From the NCBI GenBank assembly GCA_029959085.1, contig JARWIR010000023.1, forward strand, positions 7,205,860-7,269,859: a DNA stretch of 64,000 bases, given 5' to 3'. How positions within the stretch are numbered: position 1 is the stretch's first letter; every line of letters begins with the position of its first letter. Origin of the DNA: Nemophila menziesii (taxonomy: Eukaryota > Streptophyta > Magnoliopsida > Boraginales > Hydrophyllaceae). Made by a program: the position numbers and the translations under genes. Of this stretch, positions 37,131-48,307 are shown in pieces. The notes below the pieces were generated by a model. That model was not told the DNA's origin. It searched no databases and saw only the letters and a program-made list of their open reading frames with translations.

Positions 37131-39689
37131 TTGATGTGGTTATCATCTATATGATTTTCCTCATCAAAGTTTCTCTATTATTACAATTGAATCTATGTAA
37201 CCTTTAGGAGGCTTGTGTGTGATAAATTCTTCTATCTCTTGATTTTTGTTAACTTCCTTGAGGTTCATTTATCATCCCTGATATCTCAACGTTTGAGACT
37301 TGAACCTTAAATGAAACTATTAACTCATCCAGGAAAGAAAGATGGACTGGCATCTGATGCTCTTCAGCTTGTATAAATAATTCTGAAATTTTTATTTCAT
37401 TATGATCTATTTCTACATTATGAATTTCTTATCTATGGAATTTCAATCTGGAAAGGTTGTCAGCCTTACCAAAAACTCATTACGTTTAGAATTGTGTAGA
37501 GATATAATCATATCATTTTTCTTTCGGTATCCAACAAATCTATATTTGAAATATCTCAAGTCAAGCTTAACTATCAGAAGTTGTTTAGCATAAATCAAAC
37601 ATTTTCAAAATACTATATTTTGAGGTTTGATTTATATCATCTCCGTACCCCATATGGATTTCATCAAGTAGTTGGTGGGACCTAATAGTTCATTAAGCAT
37701 GCGATTGACTTTATTACAAAATCCAACGAGTATACTCGAAAACCAGTGAGCCTTATCATGAATTGCACTATATCAATAAAAAACAATTTCTTTTTTTGGA
37801 CACACTATTAAACCTTGGTAATTCAGGAGATGCTCATTGAGACGAAATCTAATTTTTTTCATAGATAATCTATTGTTAACATTTTCACATCTAGAGGTTA
37901 ATATCGTACTACCTTCATAATCTAATAGCCTTTTTTTCAACTTCACTAAATAGTAGTTTGAACATTTCAAATAATTCATATTGGTGTTTCGTTTGGCAAA
38001 CACATATATATCTAATATATATTTAATAAAAGAAATAATGTAGGAATATTTATATTTAGTTTAATTTTAGATTGACATAAGAACTGTAAATGACATAAGA
38101 ACTCATTATCACTATCTCTAATTCCACCAAAATGAGATTTAGTCATATTTCATTGAGATAAGTCTCACAAGTTTCATATGATTCAAAATCATATTCATCA
38201 AGAAAATATATCTTGTGAAACTAGTATACTATTTTCTCATATTTTATGACATAGTCTATAACTCCAAATATTAGGTTTAATTAGTATGATTTTCTATTTT
38301 TATTTATGACCAGAAACAACAATATCACCTCTGTGTAGTTACTTTAGGCAACTATAATCATCGTATTGTAAGTATCCAATGGGGTGTAATTCCTCACTAT
38401 GAAAAACTCTATTTGTCATTTTATACTACATTAATAAACCATAAACATATTATGATCAAATGACTATTTTGTTCGAAAATAAGTTTACAAACAAAAGTAC
38501 AGTTTTTCTTATAATATGTTTTTCCCCATAGGCATCTCTAGAAAATTAATTATTACAATTGTGGCTGCAACAATTGCTACGAAACCAAAATTGTAATGTG
38601 ACTTCTCATGTTCTTATTCCTCTATTTATCTTAAGAGTATGCAACATTTCGCAAATATATAAACTACCGTTGATAATTAATACCCCTTTTGTGTAATAAA
38701 TAGAAGTTAAAGACATTACAAAAATAAATATTAGTAATGCCTTTACCTTGTTTCTTTTAATTAGAAAAACCATATCTTATGGTTTTACTAAATTACTCAT
38801 ACCTTTTTGGGAGATATTTTAGTTTTCATGATAATATTATGCCTAAGATGTCTTTGTAGTTCAAAACTTATGGATACGAATACACTTAGTGCCAATACTA
38901 AGTTCATATTACTCTAGATGTGCATCATATGCATTCTATTCATCCTCAAGAGATACTATAGTCAAGATATTATTGATACTATCAATGAGTTTCATGTGCA
39001 TAAGAAAGAATCTCAAGTTAAATACACAATACTTGAGATTTTACCAACCAAATTGTTTTATTCGAGAAGTGATTTTTAACAGTAAAATATCAAGAAATCT
39101 AATAGTTAGAATGAACGATGAATAACGCTATTAGAACACTATTATGTATCTAACAAAGATATTGATATTACCTAAGAGATATATAATAAGAAACTGAAAA
39201 ACATGAATAAGCCCATTGGTAGTCAGGTCGTTTCTCACGCATAAATAAATTGAAAATGAAAAACTTAAAAAAATGAATGATCCCCCTAGTAATTAAAGTG
39301 TGGTACATTAACTATTTTTTCAAATAAAATAGAATATACAACTTAGAAAATTACTCTTATTCTCTTCCTTGTTATTTTTTTGAGCAATATTATGTAGATT
39401 AAATATCTTCTCATGTGAGTTCACACAAGTGAGGGTCGTAGTAATTACACTTTAGTAAGCGTATGAAAAAACAGTTTATCATCTTAACTGTCCCGAAAAT
39501 CATTCATAAGGTAGTGGATTTCCACACCACTATAATTGCTTCTCTTTACTACTCTAACTTATTTTATAACTATTAGGCTTCTGTAAAAAATGAATATTAC
39601 TTTTTTAATGTAAAAAAGGTTTTTAAAGTAATACAATATTGTTATTTAATAATAACATTTTTTTAAGAACGATTTAATACTATACTGTT
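37131..39689. other. AT-rich spacer, no supported gene
   Basis: Small ORFs on both strands (37402-37593, 37773-38003, 38889-39125) show no family motif. The minus strand of 37260-37390 has a short open run (QAEEHQMPVHLSFLDELIVSF in part) that could be upstream gag-like sequence of the preceding pseudogene, but I cannot support it. No RNA gene or clear repeat is visible. Confidence 0.5.
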
Positions 39690-40148
39690 ATGACTCCGTC
39701 TTCTGCTTTAGATACTACTTCAAAAACTTTGCCAGATATGTCAAAACACGAACCACTTTACGGTTCTAATTTTAAAAGTTGGTCTTAAAAATTTCTTACC
39801 ATATTTAAAAAATTGGAGGTCGACTATGTAATACTAGACGATCCTCGTCTTTCGCCCGTATACGCGGATGCTAATGCAACTGCCGATCACAATCTTAAGA
39901 TTTCAAAATTTGATAAGGCATACAAACTATCCCGGGTTCATCTTTTAAACCACATGATAAACCCTCTTTTCGATTTATTTGTGAGCAACAAATATTCACA
40001 AATATTTTTGAACCAATTGCACACTAAATATGAAACCAAGGATGCAGGTAAAAAAAAAATATATGGTCAGAAATTGGCTCAAGTTCTTAATCACCGACCA
40101 ATAGCCAATCATGGAACAAGTTCACATGTATGGAAGACTGTGTGCTGA
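39690..40148 (+). pseudogene. Ty1/copia gag fragment
   Basis: The frame from ATG 39690 reads LPDMSKHEPLYGSNFKSW, then a premature TAA (39786-39788), then FLTIFKKLEVDYVILDDP, VHLLNHMINPLFDLFVSN, LHTKYETKDAGKKK, ending in TGA at 40146. The pattern (tasty Y-G-x-N-F-x-x-W start, a D-x-L/V-Y middle, and the LxxKYExxDAG block) is that of copia gag (UBN2-type), which packages element RNA. No LTR is recognisable upstream. It is inactive because of the stop and the missing downstream frame. Confidence 0.75.
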
Positions 40149-40568
40149 CATTGTAAGGGCTCTATTATTCCAATAAAACCCACTACAAATTCTAATAATT
40201 TGTTCTCGTACCGACATAGAGACCAGAAATATAAATATCAAAAAACAAATTAATCCTCGAAGCACCAATAGAATAAGTTCTAATATCTTGGCATACGACA
40301 AAGACGAGCAATTCCATGGTTTATTATATCACTTCAATTGTCAAATTGAGGTTATAAATCCCTTGTCAACAAGATCGAGGCTCCAAGCAGATAGAGAAAT
40401 GACATATTCCTTTCTCGAAATTGCTATATCGCTTCAATAATAACGAAATCTTCATTTGAACTCCCCACACAATGAACAATATAGATAATAACATCAATAC
40501 AAAGTCTAAAGCAGTAAACAAAGCTATAAATACATTTCAATTCCACTAAAAATTCAATGGGCATAAAA

Positions 40569-40935
40569 TTATTTAGCCAAAATTATCAAATCGACAACAA
40601 ACACAAGGTGGGTGATCTTTAACTTAGTACATTTAGGATGATATTTGAAGTGCTTATCCGTTTCCTTAATATGACTAGAAAGATACTCCACACGTAAAAT
40701 AAAAATGTACAGAGAGAGATGGCCAATCTGGCGTAAGCCCTTAATTCCTTTATAGAATCCATGCACACCTCCATGAATATTCACAAGGTATGAGAAGTGA
40801 TCACGTGAGACATTATCCACTTGATATATCTATCATATAAGTTTAATCAATTAAGGACTTCACGAACAAATCTCCAAAAATAAAGTCAAAAGACTTCGGA
40901 GGGTCAATCTAAATAGTACACCTAGGAGAGATACT
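40569..40935 (-). pseudogene. Old LINE reverse-transcriptase fragment
   Basis: On the minus strand, SPRCTI, a TAG, then IDPPKSFDFIFGDLF (40933-40880) corresponds to the RT box around the first catalytic Asp and KAYDS. After a gap, GVHGFYKGIKGLRQIGHLSLYIFILRVE (in part) matches the K-G-x-R-G-L-R-Q-G box, and KYHPKCTKLKITHLVFVVDL matches the stretch before the FADD box, here VVDL. It is heavily mutated, far more than the two larger LINEs, so it is an older insertion. Confidence 0.75.
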
Positions 40936-41510
40936 ATTGTCATTGTACCCTCACAAGATTTTTTACATCAAATGCACATTATCGGATATAAGTACCCCTA
41001 ATAATAAAAGTACTTTACATCATATCCACAATATCGTACGATATTGGTGTCACCGATTCCATACTACTAATCTTGATGGCCTTATCCACTACATTCCAAC
41101 ATGAAATAGAAAAAGAACATCCACCATTCTTAGGCTTATCCTTTTTGGGAATAGATTAATCTAGTCTTGTGACATATTTTTAGAGTGATTTTGTGATTAT
41201 TTGATAGATTATTACCTATAGTTAGATAGTTTCTCATTTCTTGTTTAGTTTTGTAGTTTTGTTACTTTGGAGATATGTGTGTGTATTATGAGTTAAGTGT
41301 GCAACTCTTAAGTACGTGGGTGATATTAGATACCAATAAAAGGATAATAAGTTCAGAAAGAAAGGTAAAACCCAAGTCAAGACGTTAAAAAACCAAAAAA
41401 CCACTTTAGGAAAGTGAGCGTATTTACCAGCTAACTTTGAAAATTGACAAGATGGAGTCATCACAAAAAATTGATGAATATTTTGGAGGAATATAGAATA
41501 AATTATTTTA
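40936..41510. other. Spacer, no supported gene
   Basis: An ORF at 41524-41234 (minus, 96 codons) has no recognisable motif and spans AT-rich sequence. I see nothing else here. Confidence 0.5.
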
Positions 41511-41740
41511 ATGCTTGAAACCAATATTAAATTCTTATTGCTTGAAACCTATATCAATTCTTTTAAGGCTCAAACCATACGTCGATTTTTTTAAGGATTG
41601 ATATGTGGATTAAATTTCAAAGGCTCAAAACCTATGTGTATATTTTTTAAAGGCTTGAAACCTAGTTTAAATTTTAATGACTCAAAAATTTAAAAGGGTT
41701 ACAAAACCTTAAATCCATGATCAAATTTATAGACTTGAAG
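41511..41740 (+). repeat. Degenerate tandem repeat, about 30-bp unit
   Basis: Six or seven imperfect copies of a phrase like GGCTTGAAACCTATxTxAATTTTTTTA follow one another (41513, 41541, 41568, 41622, 41660 and on to about 41740). The units vary from about 25 to 40 bp. No coding capacity is evident. It lies within the decayed copia region, so it may be an expansion of element noncoding sequence. Confidence 0.6.
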
Positions 41741-42002
41741 CAAAAATGACTCTATGATGAAGAACTTTATGGATGTCATGAATATTTATGATTTATATTT
41801 TTTTAGATAAAAGAAATTGTACGTTATTGAAATATCACATTAAAATAATAAAAATATCCACGTGGGTTCAAGACTAAGTGTTACAATAAGATTTCTTATG
41901 TGGATATCGGAGAAAATTAATCAATATTTCACTAAAGGATTATACTAAAATATTGGTATGATTTCATCACTATCTTTGTAAAGACATGACGATATAAGTA
42001 TG

Positions 42003-43330
42003 CTTACGAATTTCACGAACCCGACGATCGTTGATGTAAATATTAATGGAGATAATTATAACAAACTAAAATTTTGTTCATATATATAATTCTTGAGGCA
42101 ATATTATGAAGTAGAAATTCATTGATGTATTTCATATCATAAGATAATTACTTCTTGAATGTTAAAGAATACATCAAAGAAGGATATTACACATTCTCGA
42201 GGATTGTGATGAAAAACTCTTGATCATAATCTCCATATAGGCTACCAACCTAATTTATATACGATAAAATTCGTATAAACATAAATTCGAAAAAACGTTA
42301 TTATCATTTTACACCCAGCCTGAATGCAAATATGATTTTATTCATAAAAAATTATAAAATAAGGGTTAAATAAGTTGAAAACGTAAATAATAATATGAAA
42401 TTAACACTTTTTTGGACAATAATGATAAAGGTTTCGAACCTCATATCTCCCTTTAAATTGTTTAAAGTTTGTACTACTACGACATGCTAATCATTTGTTA
42501 GTGAATTGGGAAAAATAAAGTGTTAGTATAGGTTTGGGTACTACTAAATTAATTGAGTGTTATGAATTAGTAAATAATATTACTGAGTAGAACTTATATT
42601 CTTTTACGGGTATCATATCACGATTCTATATCTGAAGTAACAATATTGCGAATACATGTTTTACGAAATATTATCGGATTACTTTTTCTTGTAATCAAGC
42701 TAAACAATAAATTATTTATTTGAAATCACAATTCACGCTCTTCTTGTTGATATTTATTCCCCAGAGTGAACATAACTGCACTTCCTGAAGTAATTTCAAC
42801 AACTTTCAGTATCTATAAAAATAGATGTGGTGGTGGCAAGAACCAATTGGTTTTAAATGTTATATTCTCTAGCTAAAAACCATCCATGAAGCGAATGGAA
42901 TTATGAAAATGCATTTGTCCTATAATATGTTTCGAAATGACATCACCTAAACTCTAGTCGAGGTTGAGGTCATAAAAAAACAACCATTGATTATGTATTA
43001 TTCTAAATACTACTAAAATAAATAATTTTTTACCACCAAAAGTGGAACTATAAGGAACATTGTGAAAAACATCATGAAATAAGGCATCACAAAATGATAA
43101 CCATGTATGTTATTTCTGTAGTTTAACTATATATGTCGCATATCTATCGTATGCTAAATCACCTAGTCGATCTAATTAAAAATTTCTGATATCCAATGTA
43201 TATAGCCTATTGTAAAAAATTGACAAAATTAACACATTTTATTTTTAGCCAATCCTGAACAAAGTTACTAAGTTTAAAGATTTTTGCGTAAATTAATATC
43301 ATACATAAACCACAAGTGTATCTAACAATG
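42003..43330 (+). mobile_element. Possible decayed copia gag/knuckle region
   Basis: Weak but ordered matches: VDVNINGDNYNKLKF near 42031-42075 resembles the N-x-x-N-Y start of a copia gag; RGRGHKK-like sequence near 42960 resembles a linker before the knuckle; and LNHLVDLIKNF near 43153-43185 resembles the phrase after the CCHC knuckle. Many stops and shifts separate them. I could not see the knuckle itself. This could be a second copia element or the same one as the RNase H piece at 45058. Confidence 0.35.
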
Positions 43331-43854
43331 TCACACCAGAAGTGTGAATTAGAAAAGATTCAAGTTATTTTTTTGTGGATGTATTGCATACAGATTTAAA
43401 CAATTGAAACACACATGATAAAAAAAACTTTGTATATGACATGATCAACTTGGTCACCCATGGAAAGTATTGATATACCAAATAATAGAGAACTCACTTG
43501 GTCACCACTCAAAATAACCAAAAGATTATTTTACCACGTGAATATCCTTGTGATTTATGTTTACTAGTAAAATTTTATTGACTATTCCAACTAGTGATTT
43601 GAGATTTATATTGGTGTTTATTTTCTTTCTATTATTCAATATTTTAAACACTTATTATTATCTCATATTAGTCCACAAACCCAAAGAATCTAAACTTGAA
43701 TTTCAACATGCGATTCATTTGCAAAATATTGTAAATAATACACCAAGTGAATTCACAAAATATGTGAAATTCCATAAAACATGTTATATACTCTCCAACA
43801 AATATTATTGTCCCAGATGGGCATATAACAAATATTTTGGCGAATGCATTTAAC

Positions 43855-43968
43855 CAACACATGAATCGTGGTGAACCTGTAATGCGTTAAATCAACGCAA
43901 GAAGCGTGTTGAACCTATAATGCATTAAACCAACGCAAGAAGCGTGGTGAACCTATAATGCATTTAAC
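43855..43968 (+). repeat. 38-bp tandem repeat, three copies
   Basis: Exactly three 38-bp copies begin CAACACATGAATCGTGGTGA, CAACGCAAGAAGCGTGTTGA and CAACGCAAGAAGCGTGGTGA at 43855, 43893 and 43931, with AATGCATTTAAC as a partial copy just before. The copies differ by a few bases. Function unknown. Confidence 0.85.
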
Positions 43969-44327
43969 CTGCAGAAAAATTAATTATGCAAAGATATCCC
44001 CATTCTTACGTTATTGATACAGATGATTAGATGGATAATAAATTTATTGACAAAGATAATAGGTATTCGAAGTACATAGGTGCTTGAAGTATTACATGTT
44101 CCAAAACACAAAAGGTGTTTGAAGCACAGTAAGTCCCCAAAGCACGATATGTGTCAGCAGTACACAGAGTGTCTAAATACTAAGTTCTTGAAGATAGAGA
44201 AATGCATGGAACATAAACATTTTGGGAAGAACATAATTTACTTAAAGTAGGAGAGACAACTGTCTAAAATATAAATGGATACTTAGAATAATTGTTATCA
44301 TAATAAGAGGATGTGATATTTGTGTTA

Positions 44328-44765
44328 TGTACTCTTATTCATTCACTAAGATTTTTTCTCAGTGGGTTTTCTAATAAGTTTTTAATGAGACGTGTCAAAT
44401 ATCCATTATCAAAATAATTATATACTCTTTTTTCTTGATCAAGTAAATGATCTAACACTTGATATCCTCAAGTGAAAATTCAAAAGATTTGCTCATTAAA
44501 GTTTTATTAACGAAAATCATCCACGTACAATTCCACAAGTATCTAATGTATTAGGAAATACTTAATATCGTAATAAGGGGAAGAATATATTGAAATATTG
44601 TACTCTTTTTCTTTCTCCATTGTTTCTTCCATGGGGGTTTCCTAGTAAGGTTTTAACAAGACATAATGGATATATCTTATACACCCAAGGAATGATGTAC
44701 TCTTTTTCCTTCATCAAGTTTTGTTTCGACATATTTTCTTGATAAAGTTTTAATGAGTCATATCC
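44328..44765 (+). repeat. Repeated copia 3'-UTR/LTR-like phrase, four decayed copies
   Basis: A phrase of about 70 bp built from GTACTCTTTTTCCTTCATCA, then GTTTT, then GGGTTTTCCTAGTAAGG, then TTTTAATGAG appears in degraded form at about 44333, 44415, 44600 and 44697, and again at 45345. In many plant copia elements a single such stretch sits just after the polyprotein, near the 3' LTR. Finding several in row suggests internal duplications or stacked solo remnants. Confidence 0.6.
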
Positions 44766-45057
44766 TTCAGTGAATATCAAAGGGAGAAGTTATAAAATGT
44801 TTGTTTAAATGGATACTCCCCGATAAAGTTACAACGTGTCAAAACAACTTGCATCACCATATGACGATGCATTCATCTGCTAGTAATTATGCAATTACTT
44901 AGTTTATCTAAATATATTTTTGATATTCATATCATACTGAATATTTATTTGATGGAACATTTGTCCATTAATAAATTTATACAGAGAATGTATATTGTCA
45001 AGATTCATGATTCCACTTATCTGAGAGAAGTGTGGTTTATTTTCAGTAAGAAATATA

Positions 45058-45302
45058 CCGACGATATGTTCTGAGGATAATGTTACTTGTATCACACAAA
45101 TTCAAAATGGCTACACCAAAAGGAGACCGATAAAAATACATATCAACTAATTTTTTACACACACGAGTTACAGAGGTATAGAGATATGGACATTGATCCA
45201 ATACAATCATGTAAAAGTCGTACTAATTTGTTCACCAAGATATTGACAACCACAACATTTAAGAAAATGGTTCACATTATTGGAATGCGCCAACTCAAAT
45301 GA
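45058..45302 (+). pseudogene. Ty1/copia RNase H C-terminal fragment
   Basis: The first frame reads PTICSEDNVTCITQIQNGYT (from 45058), where EDN carries an RNase H active-site Asp; a frameshift around 45145 leads to the second frame with LIFYTHELQ, SRTNLFTKIL and FKKMVHIIGMRQLK, ending in TGA at 45300. In copia elements this is the very end of the polyprotein. It destroys the RNA strand after reverse transcription in an intact element; here it is broken and inactive. Confidence 0.85.
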
Positions 45303-45312
45303 TCTTTTACTA

Positions 45313-45420
45313 GCATCAGGGTGAGTGTGAGTAAATACATTGTACCCTTTTTCCTTCGTCCAAATTTTTGTCTCACTGAATTTTGTTTGAAAAGGTTTTA
45401 ATGAGGCAATGTTTCATGTT
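45313..45420 (+). other. Copia polypurine region and 3' flank
   Basis: AGCATCAGGGTGAGTGTGAGTA (in part) follows the RNase H stop by about 12 bp, where copia elements usually have CATCAGGGGGAG as the primer for plus-strand DNA. It is followed by GTACCCTTTTTCCTTCGTCC and AAAAGGTTTTAATGAGGCAA, the common copia 3' phrase. No complete LTR is visible. Confidence 0.6.
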
Positions 45421-45583
45421 GACAAGTAACATATCACTATATAGTTATTTTCCTTCAACCAAGTTTTGCACCACATGGTTCATATTTCGTAATGGACGGA
45501 CATCTAAGAGTGAATGGTATGAAAAATTAATTATATATTTATGTAGATATCTTAGTGTTATGAGTTACTATTATTTTATTCTT

Positions 45584-45755
45584 TTTTTAGATGTATGGGT
45601 GTCTGGGCCAGCTTACACGCTCCACGACTATTTCCATAAGAAATATACACGCCTCCTCATTCATACTCCCATTTAATCAGAACTAGATTACCCATGTTCA
45701 GGGAGGGGACTCGAACCTTGCACCTCTTGCTTACCCCCTTTTAAGGGCATAGAAC
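45584..45755 (-). mobile_element. tRNA-derived SINE, 5'-truncated, with 31-bp target duplication
   Basis: On the minus strand the copy runs from GTTCTATGCCCTTAAAAGGG through a B-box-like GGTTCGAGTC (45717-45708) to GGCCCAGACACCCATACATC and a short A-tail at 45590. It is the same family as 47723-47934 but lacks the 5' A-box part. It is flanked by a perfect 31-bp direct repeat, TAGTGTTATGAG...TTTTATTCTT, at 45553-45583 and 45756-45786. Two minor plus-strand ORFs across it are not genes. Confidence 0.9.
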
Positions 45756-45946
45756 TAGTGTTATGAGTTACTATTATTTTATTCTTGATATTATAAATGG
45801 GTCAAATAAAGGATCACATATTATCCTATAAATATTTGACCCATTCCATTGTATTAGACTAACGAAATACAAGAAATATTACCTATTTGCTTGAGTTCAA
45901 ATATAATTTATTAACTTTCGAACAAAAAAAAATATTATTTTATTAA

Positions 45947-46058
45947 CCAGTTGGGATTAGCTCACTGAGCAGGGCCTTGATCATCCAATCTAGTGGTGCA
46001 GGTTCGAACCGTGTCAATGACTTTGAGTCCAAAGTGGCTCTTCTACGAATAAAAAAAC
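45947..46058 (+). mobile_element. tRNA-derived SINE, second family
   Basis: Starts near CCAGTTGGGATTAGCTCACT: the A-box-like TTAGCTCACTGAG is at 45957-45969 and a perfect B box GGTTCGAACC at 46001-46010, about 32 bp apart as in a tRNA promoter. It ends in AATAAAAAAA at 46049-46058. A clear target duplication was not found. These boxes recruit TFIIIC and RNA polymerase III in active SINEs. Confidence 0.7.
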
Positions 46059-47110
46059 CAAGTCAATGACTCCGAGACTCTCCTATGTAACAAAAAGAAT
46101 AAGCTAACTACTAGTGAATTACATCAAACTCTTAGCTAGAAGATCTAACTCCCAGATACATATATTGAGATCAGGCCTTGAGAATACCAAAGCAATCTGT
46201 GTGAATCATAACACCCCCATCACTTAAACAATCAGACATAAAATAGACTTTAAATAACAATGACGCCTCCCCTCCATAGATCATTAATTCAAAGAAATTC
46301 CTTATCACAAAAATTTAGGACCTCAAAATGATTTTTTCAGAATTCACATAATTATTCATGAATATTAGATAGATATGCCCGTAGACTACTACAGACGCGC
46401 TTAATGAAACATTCGAAACCATGTCTTATTCGTAATAAAGAACAACCTAATCGTAATAGAGCACAAACTCATTCATAATTACACACCACCTATTCATAGT
46501 AAAGTACATCCCATCATAATTTAACACACAAATAGTGATTTAGCATAACCTTCTAATTTTTAATTAGCTATGGAACACAAATCTCAAGTTTAAATCAAAT
46601 ATAACCACCACCACAGAACTCCATAACCACCAATATAGCTCTAGATTAACTACTGCACGAGCCACCACCGTTCTAGCCTCTACTGGAACGTCAAACCACC
46701 ACCATGAGCAAAGCAAACCTTGAACTTTAAATTGGAGCTCACCACCATGACTCCATGAATTTAACCACAGTAAGAAAAACAATGTTTGAGTTTAGATCGG
46801 AGCTCTCCATCACGCATGGTTGACTTTTTTATAAACAAGAACATTTAATAAGGATTAAAATGAAAATTCATGCTAATGAAATATTCAAAACCTTTTTGGA
46901 AAGAAAAGACAGTTGTACTAAGAAATATTATTTGAGCCAATAATAAAAAATGCCTATTATAAAACTATTAATAAAAATGTGTCTAGAATAAGACTCGTTA
47001 TAAAAAACAACCCCAACCCAAAATACCCCTACAAATAGTAATTAAAAAACAAAAAAAAATTAGAAAAAAAAAAGCTAATACAAATACGCGCGCGTCCGTG
47101 AAACTTTTTA
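46059..47110. other. Spacer, no supported gene
   Basis: Contains a CACCACC-rich stretch (46600-46750), which produces a spurious Trp/Val-rich minus-strand ORF at 46564-46782. A short CG run, ACGCGCGCGTCCG, lies at 47086-47098. No gene is supported. Confidence 0.5.
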
Positions 47111-47434
47111 AAATCATCATAATTAATTCTAAAAAAAAATCAGAAAAAATAAAAAGTTTATATATTTTGATAAAGCAAATTAAAATTTACGTCTATGATT
47201 TTTTTTAAATTTTTTTTCGCAGACACGAAATTTCATGTTTTGAACGATGAATTTAATGTTTGCGGAAAAAAAAATCACTATTTCAAACAGTGAATTTCAT
47301 GTTTTAAACATGACATCCAGTGTCTGCGAAAAAAAATTTAAAAAAAAAGTCGTAGACGTAAATATTAATTTGCTTTATCCAAAAAATGCAAATTTTTTAT
47401 TTGTATGGTTTTTTTAGAATTAGTTATGACGGTT
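47111..47434. mobile_element. Palindromic MITE / foldback element, about 324 bp
   Basis: The two halves are inverted copies. The left arm (47111-47226) runs AAATCATCATAATTAATTCT ... GCAAATTAAAATTTACGTCT ... TTCGCAGACAC; the right arm (47320-47434) is its imperfect reverse complement, starting GTGTCTGCGAAAAAAAATTT and ending TTAGAATTAGTTATGACGGT. The loop is about 93 bp. No coding capacity. Transcribed, such a structure would form a long hairpin. Direct flanking repeats were not clear. Confidence 0.75.
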
Positions 47435-47451
47435 TAATGGAATTAGTAGTA

Positions 47452-47550
47452 GATGGTGGTTGTTGTGGTTGTTGTTGTGGTGGCTATAGTGGTGGTTAAA
47501 TACATGGTAGTAGGGGTGGTGGCGGTGGTAGGGGTGGTGGTGGTGGAAGT
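47452..47550 (+). repeat. (GGT)n-rich low-complexity tract
   Basis: An imperfect trinucleotide tract (GGTGGTTGTTGTGG ... GGGGTGGTGGCGGTGGTAGG ... GGTGGTGGTGG). The plus strand has several runs of two to four G in close spacing and could form G-quadruplex structures. It sits directly beside the palindromic element. Confidence 0.85.
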
Positions 47551-47722
47551 ATCTTATTATTTGTTTAATATTTAAAAATAATTATTGTATTAAAAATAAA
47601 ATAATATATTTAATAATAAGGGTAATAAAAATATAAAATGGAGGTTTTTTTAAAATAATTATTTTATTAGTCATTTTTTTATAAAAAAAAAATTATCGAA
47701 AGGCTTAATTTAACTACTTTTT

Positions 47723-47934
47723 TTTTTGATATATGGGTGTGCGGGCCAACATTCGCGCACCACGACTATTCCTATAGGAAATATACATGCCTCCTCATGC
47801 ATATTTCCACTTAATCAGAACTAGGTTACCCATGTTCAAGAGGAGATTCGAACTGTGTAACTCTTGCTTTACCTCCTTTAAAGACTAAAGAAATATCAAG
47901 GATCTGTCCAGTCGAGCTACCTCAACTGATTTTT
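47723..47934 (-). mobile_element. tRNA-derived SINE, full-length, with 15-bp target duplication
   Basis: On the minus strand it opens AAATCAGTTGAGGTAGCTCG; the A-box-like TAGCTCGACTGG is at 47919-47908 and the B-box GTTCGAATC at 47854-47846. It ends GGCCCGCACACCCATATATC followed by A residues. A perfect direct repeat ATTTAACTACTTTTT lies on both sides (47708-47722 and 47935-47949). It is the longer sister of 45584-45755 and gives that family's 5' end. Confidence 0.9.
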
Positions 47935-48307
47935 ATTTAACTACTTTTTCTAAAATTTAAGGTGGGCATAACAAACCCTAAATGACACTTTAGTCCTCCA
48001 ATGTTTATTCTTGTAGTATAGATAGGTTGATGATGATTGCTGATAGTTTTTAATGTTAGATTTTTTCTTCTTTTTTTCGCAAAGAGCATGACTAGGTAAG
48101 AGGCAGAGCACATATTTTTTTTTTACAAAAATGGAATTTAAATCAATAGAAAATACAAACAATACAATGAGTTTATAAAGTTTCTAGCCTATTCCTGAAA
48201 CTACAAGATTAGATAATAATAAATTACAAAGGGTGGGGTATGGAAACCGCCCAATTACAAGGAAGAGTATATGTGACACTCTTTTTTGCGACCCAATCCG
48301 CAACTTA

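Noticed and set aside
43855..43968. 38-bp repeats as a CRISPR array
   Set aside because: The copies are directly adjacent without spacers, and the window is plant nuclear DNA.
46564..46782. Trp/Val-rich minus-strand ORF
   Set aside because: Produced by CACCACC-type low-complexity sequence.
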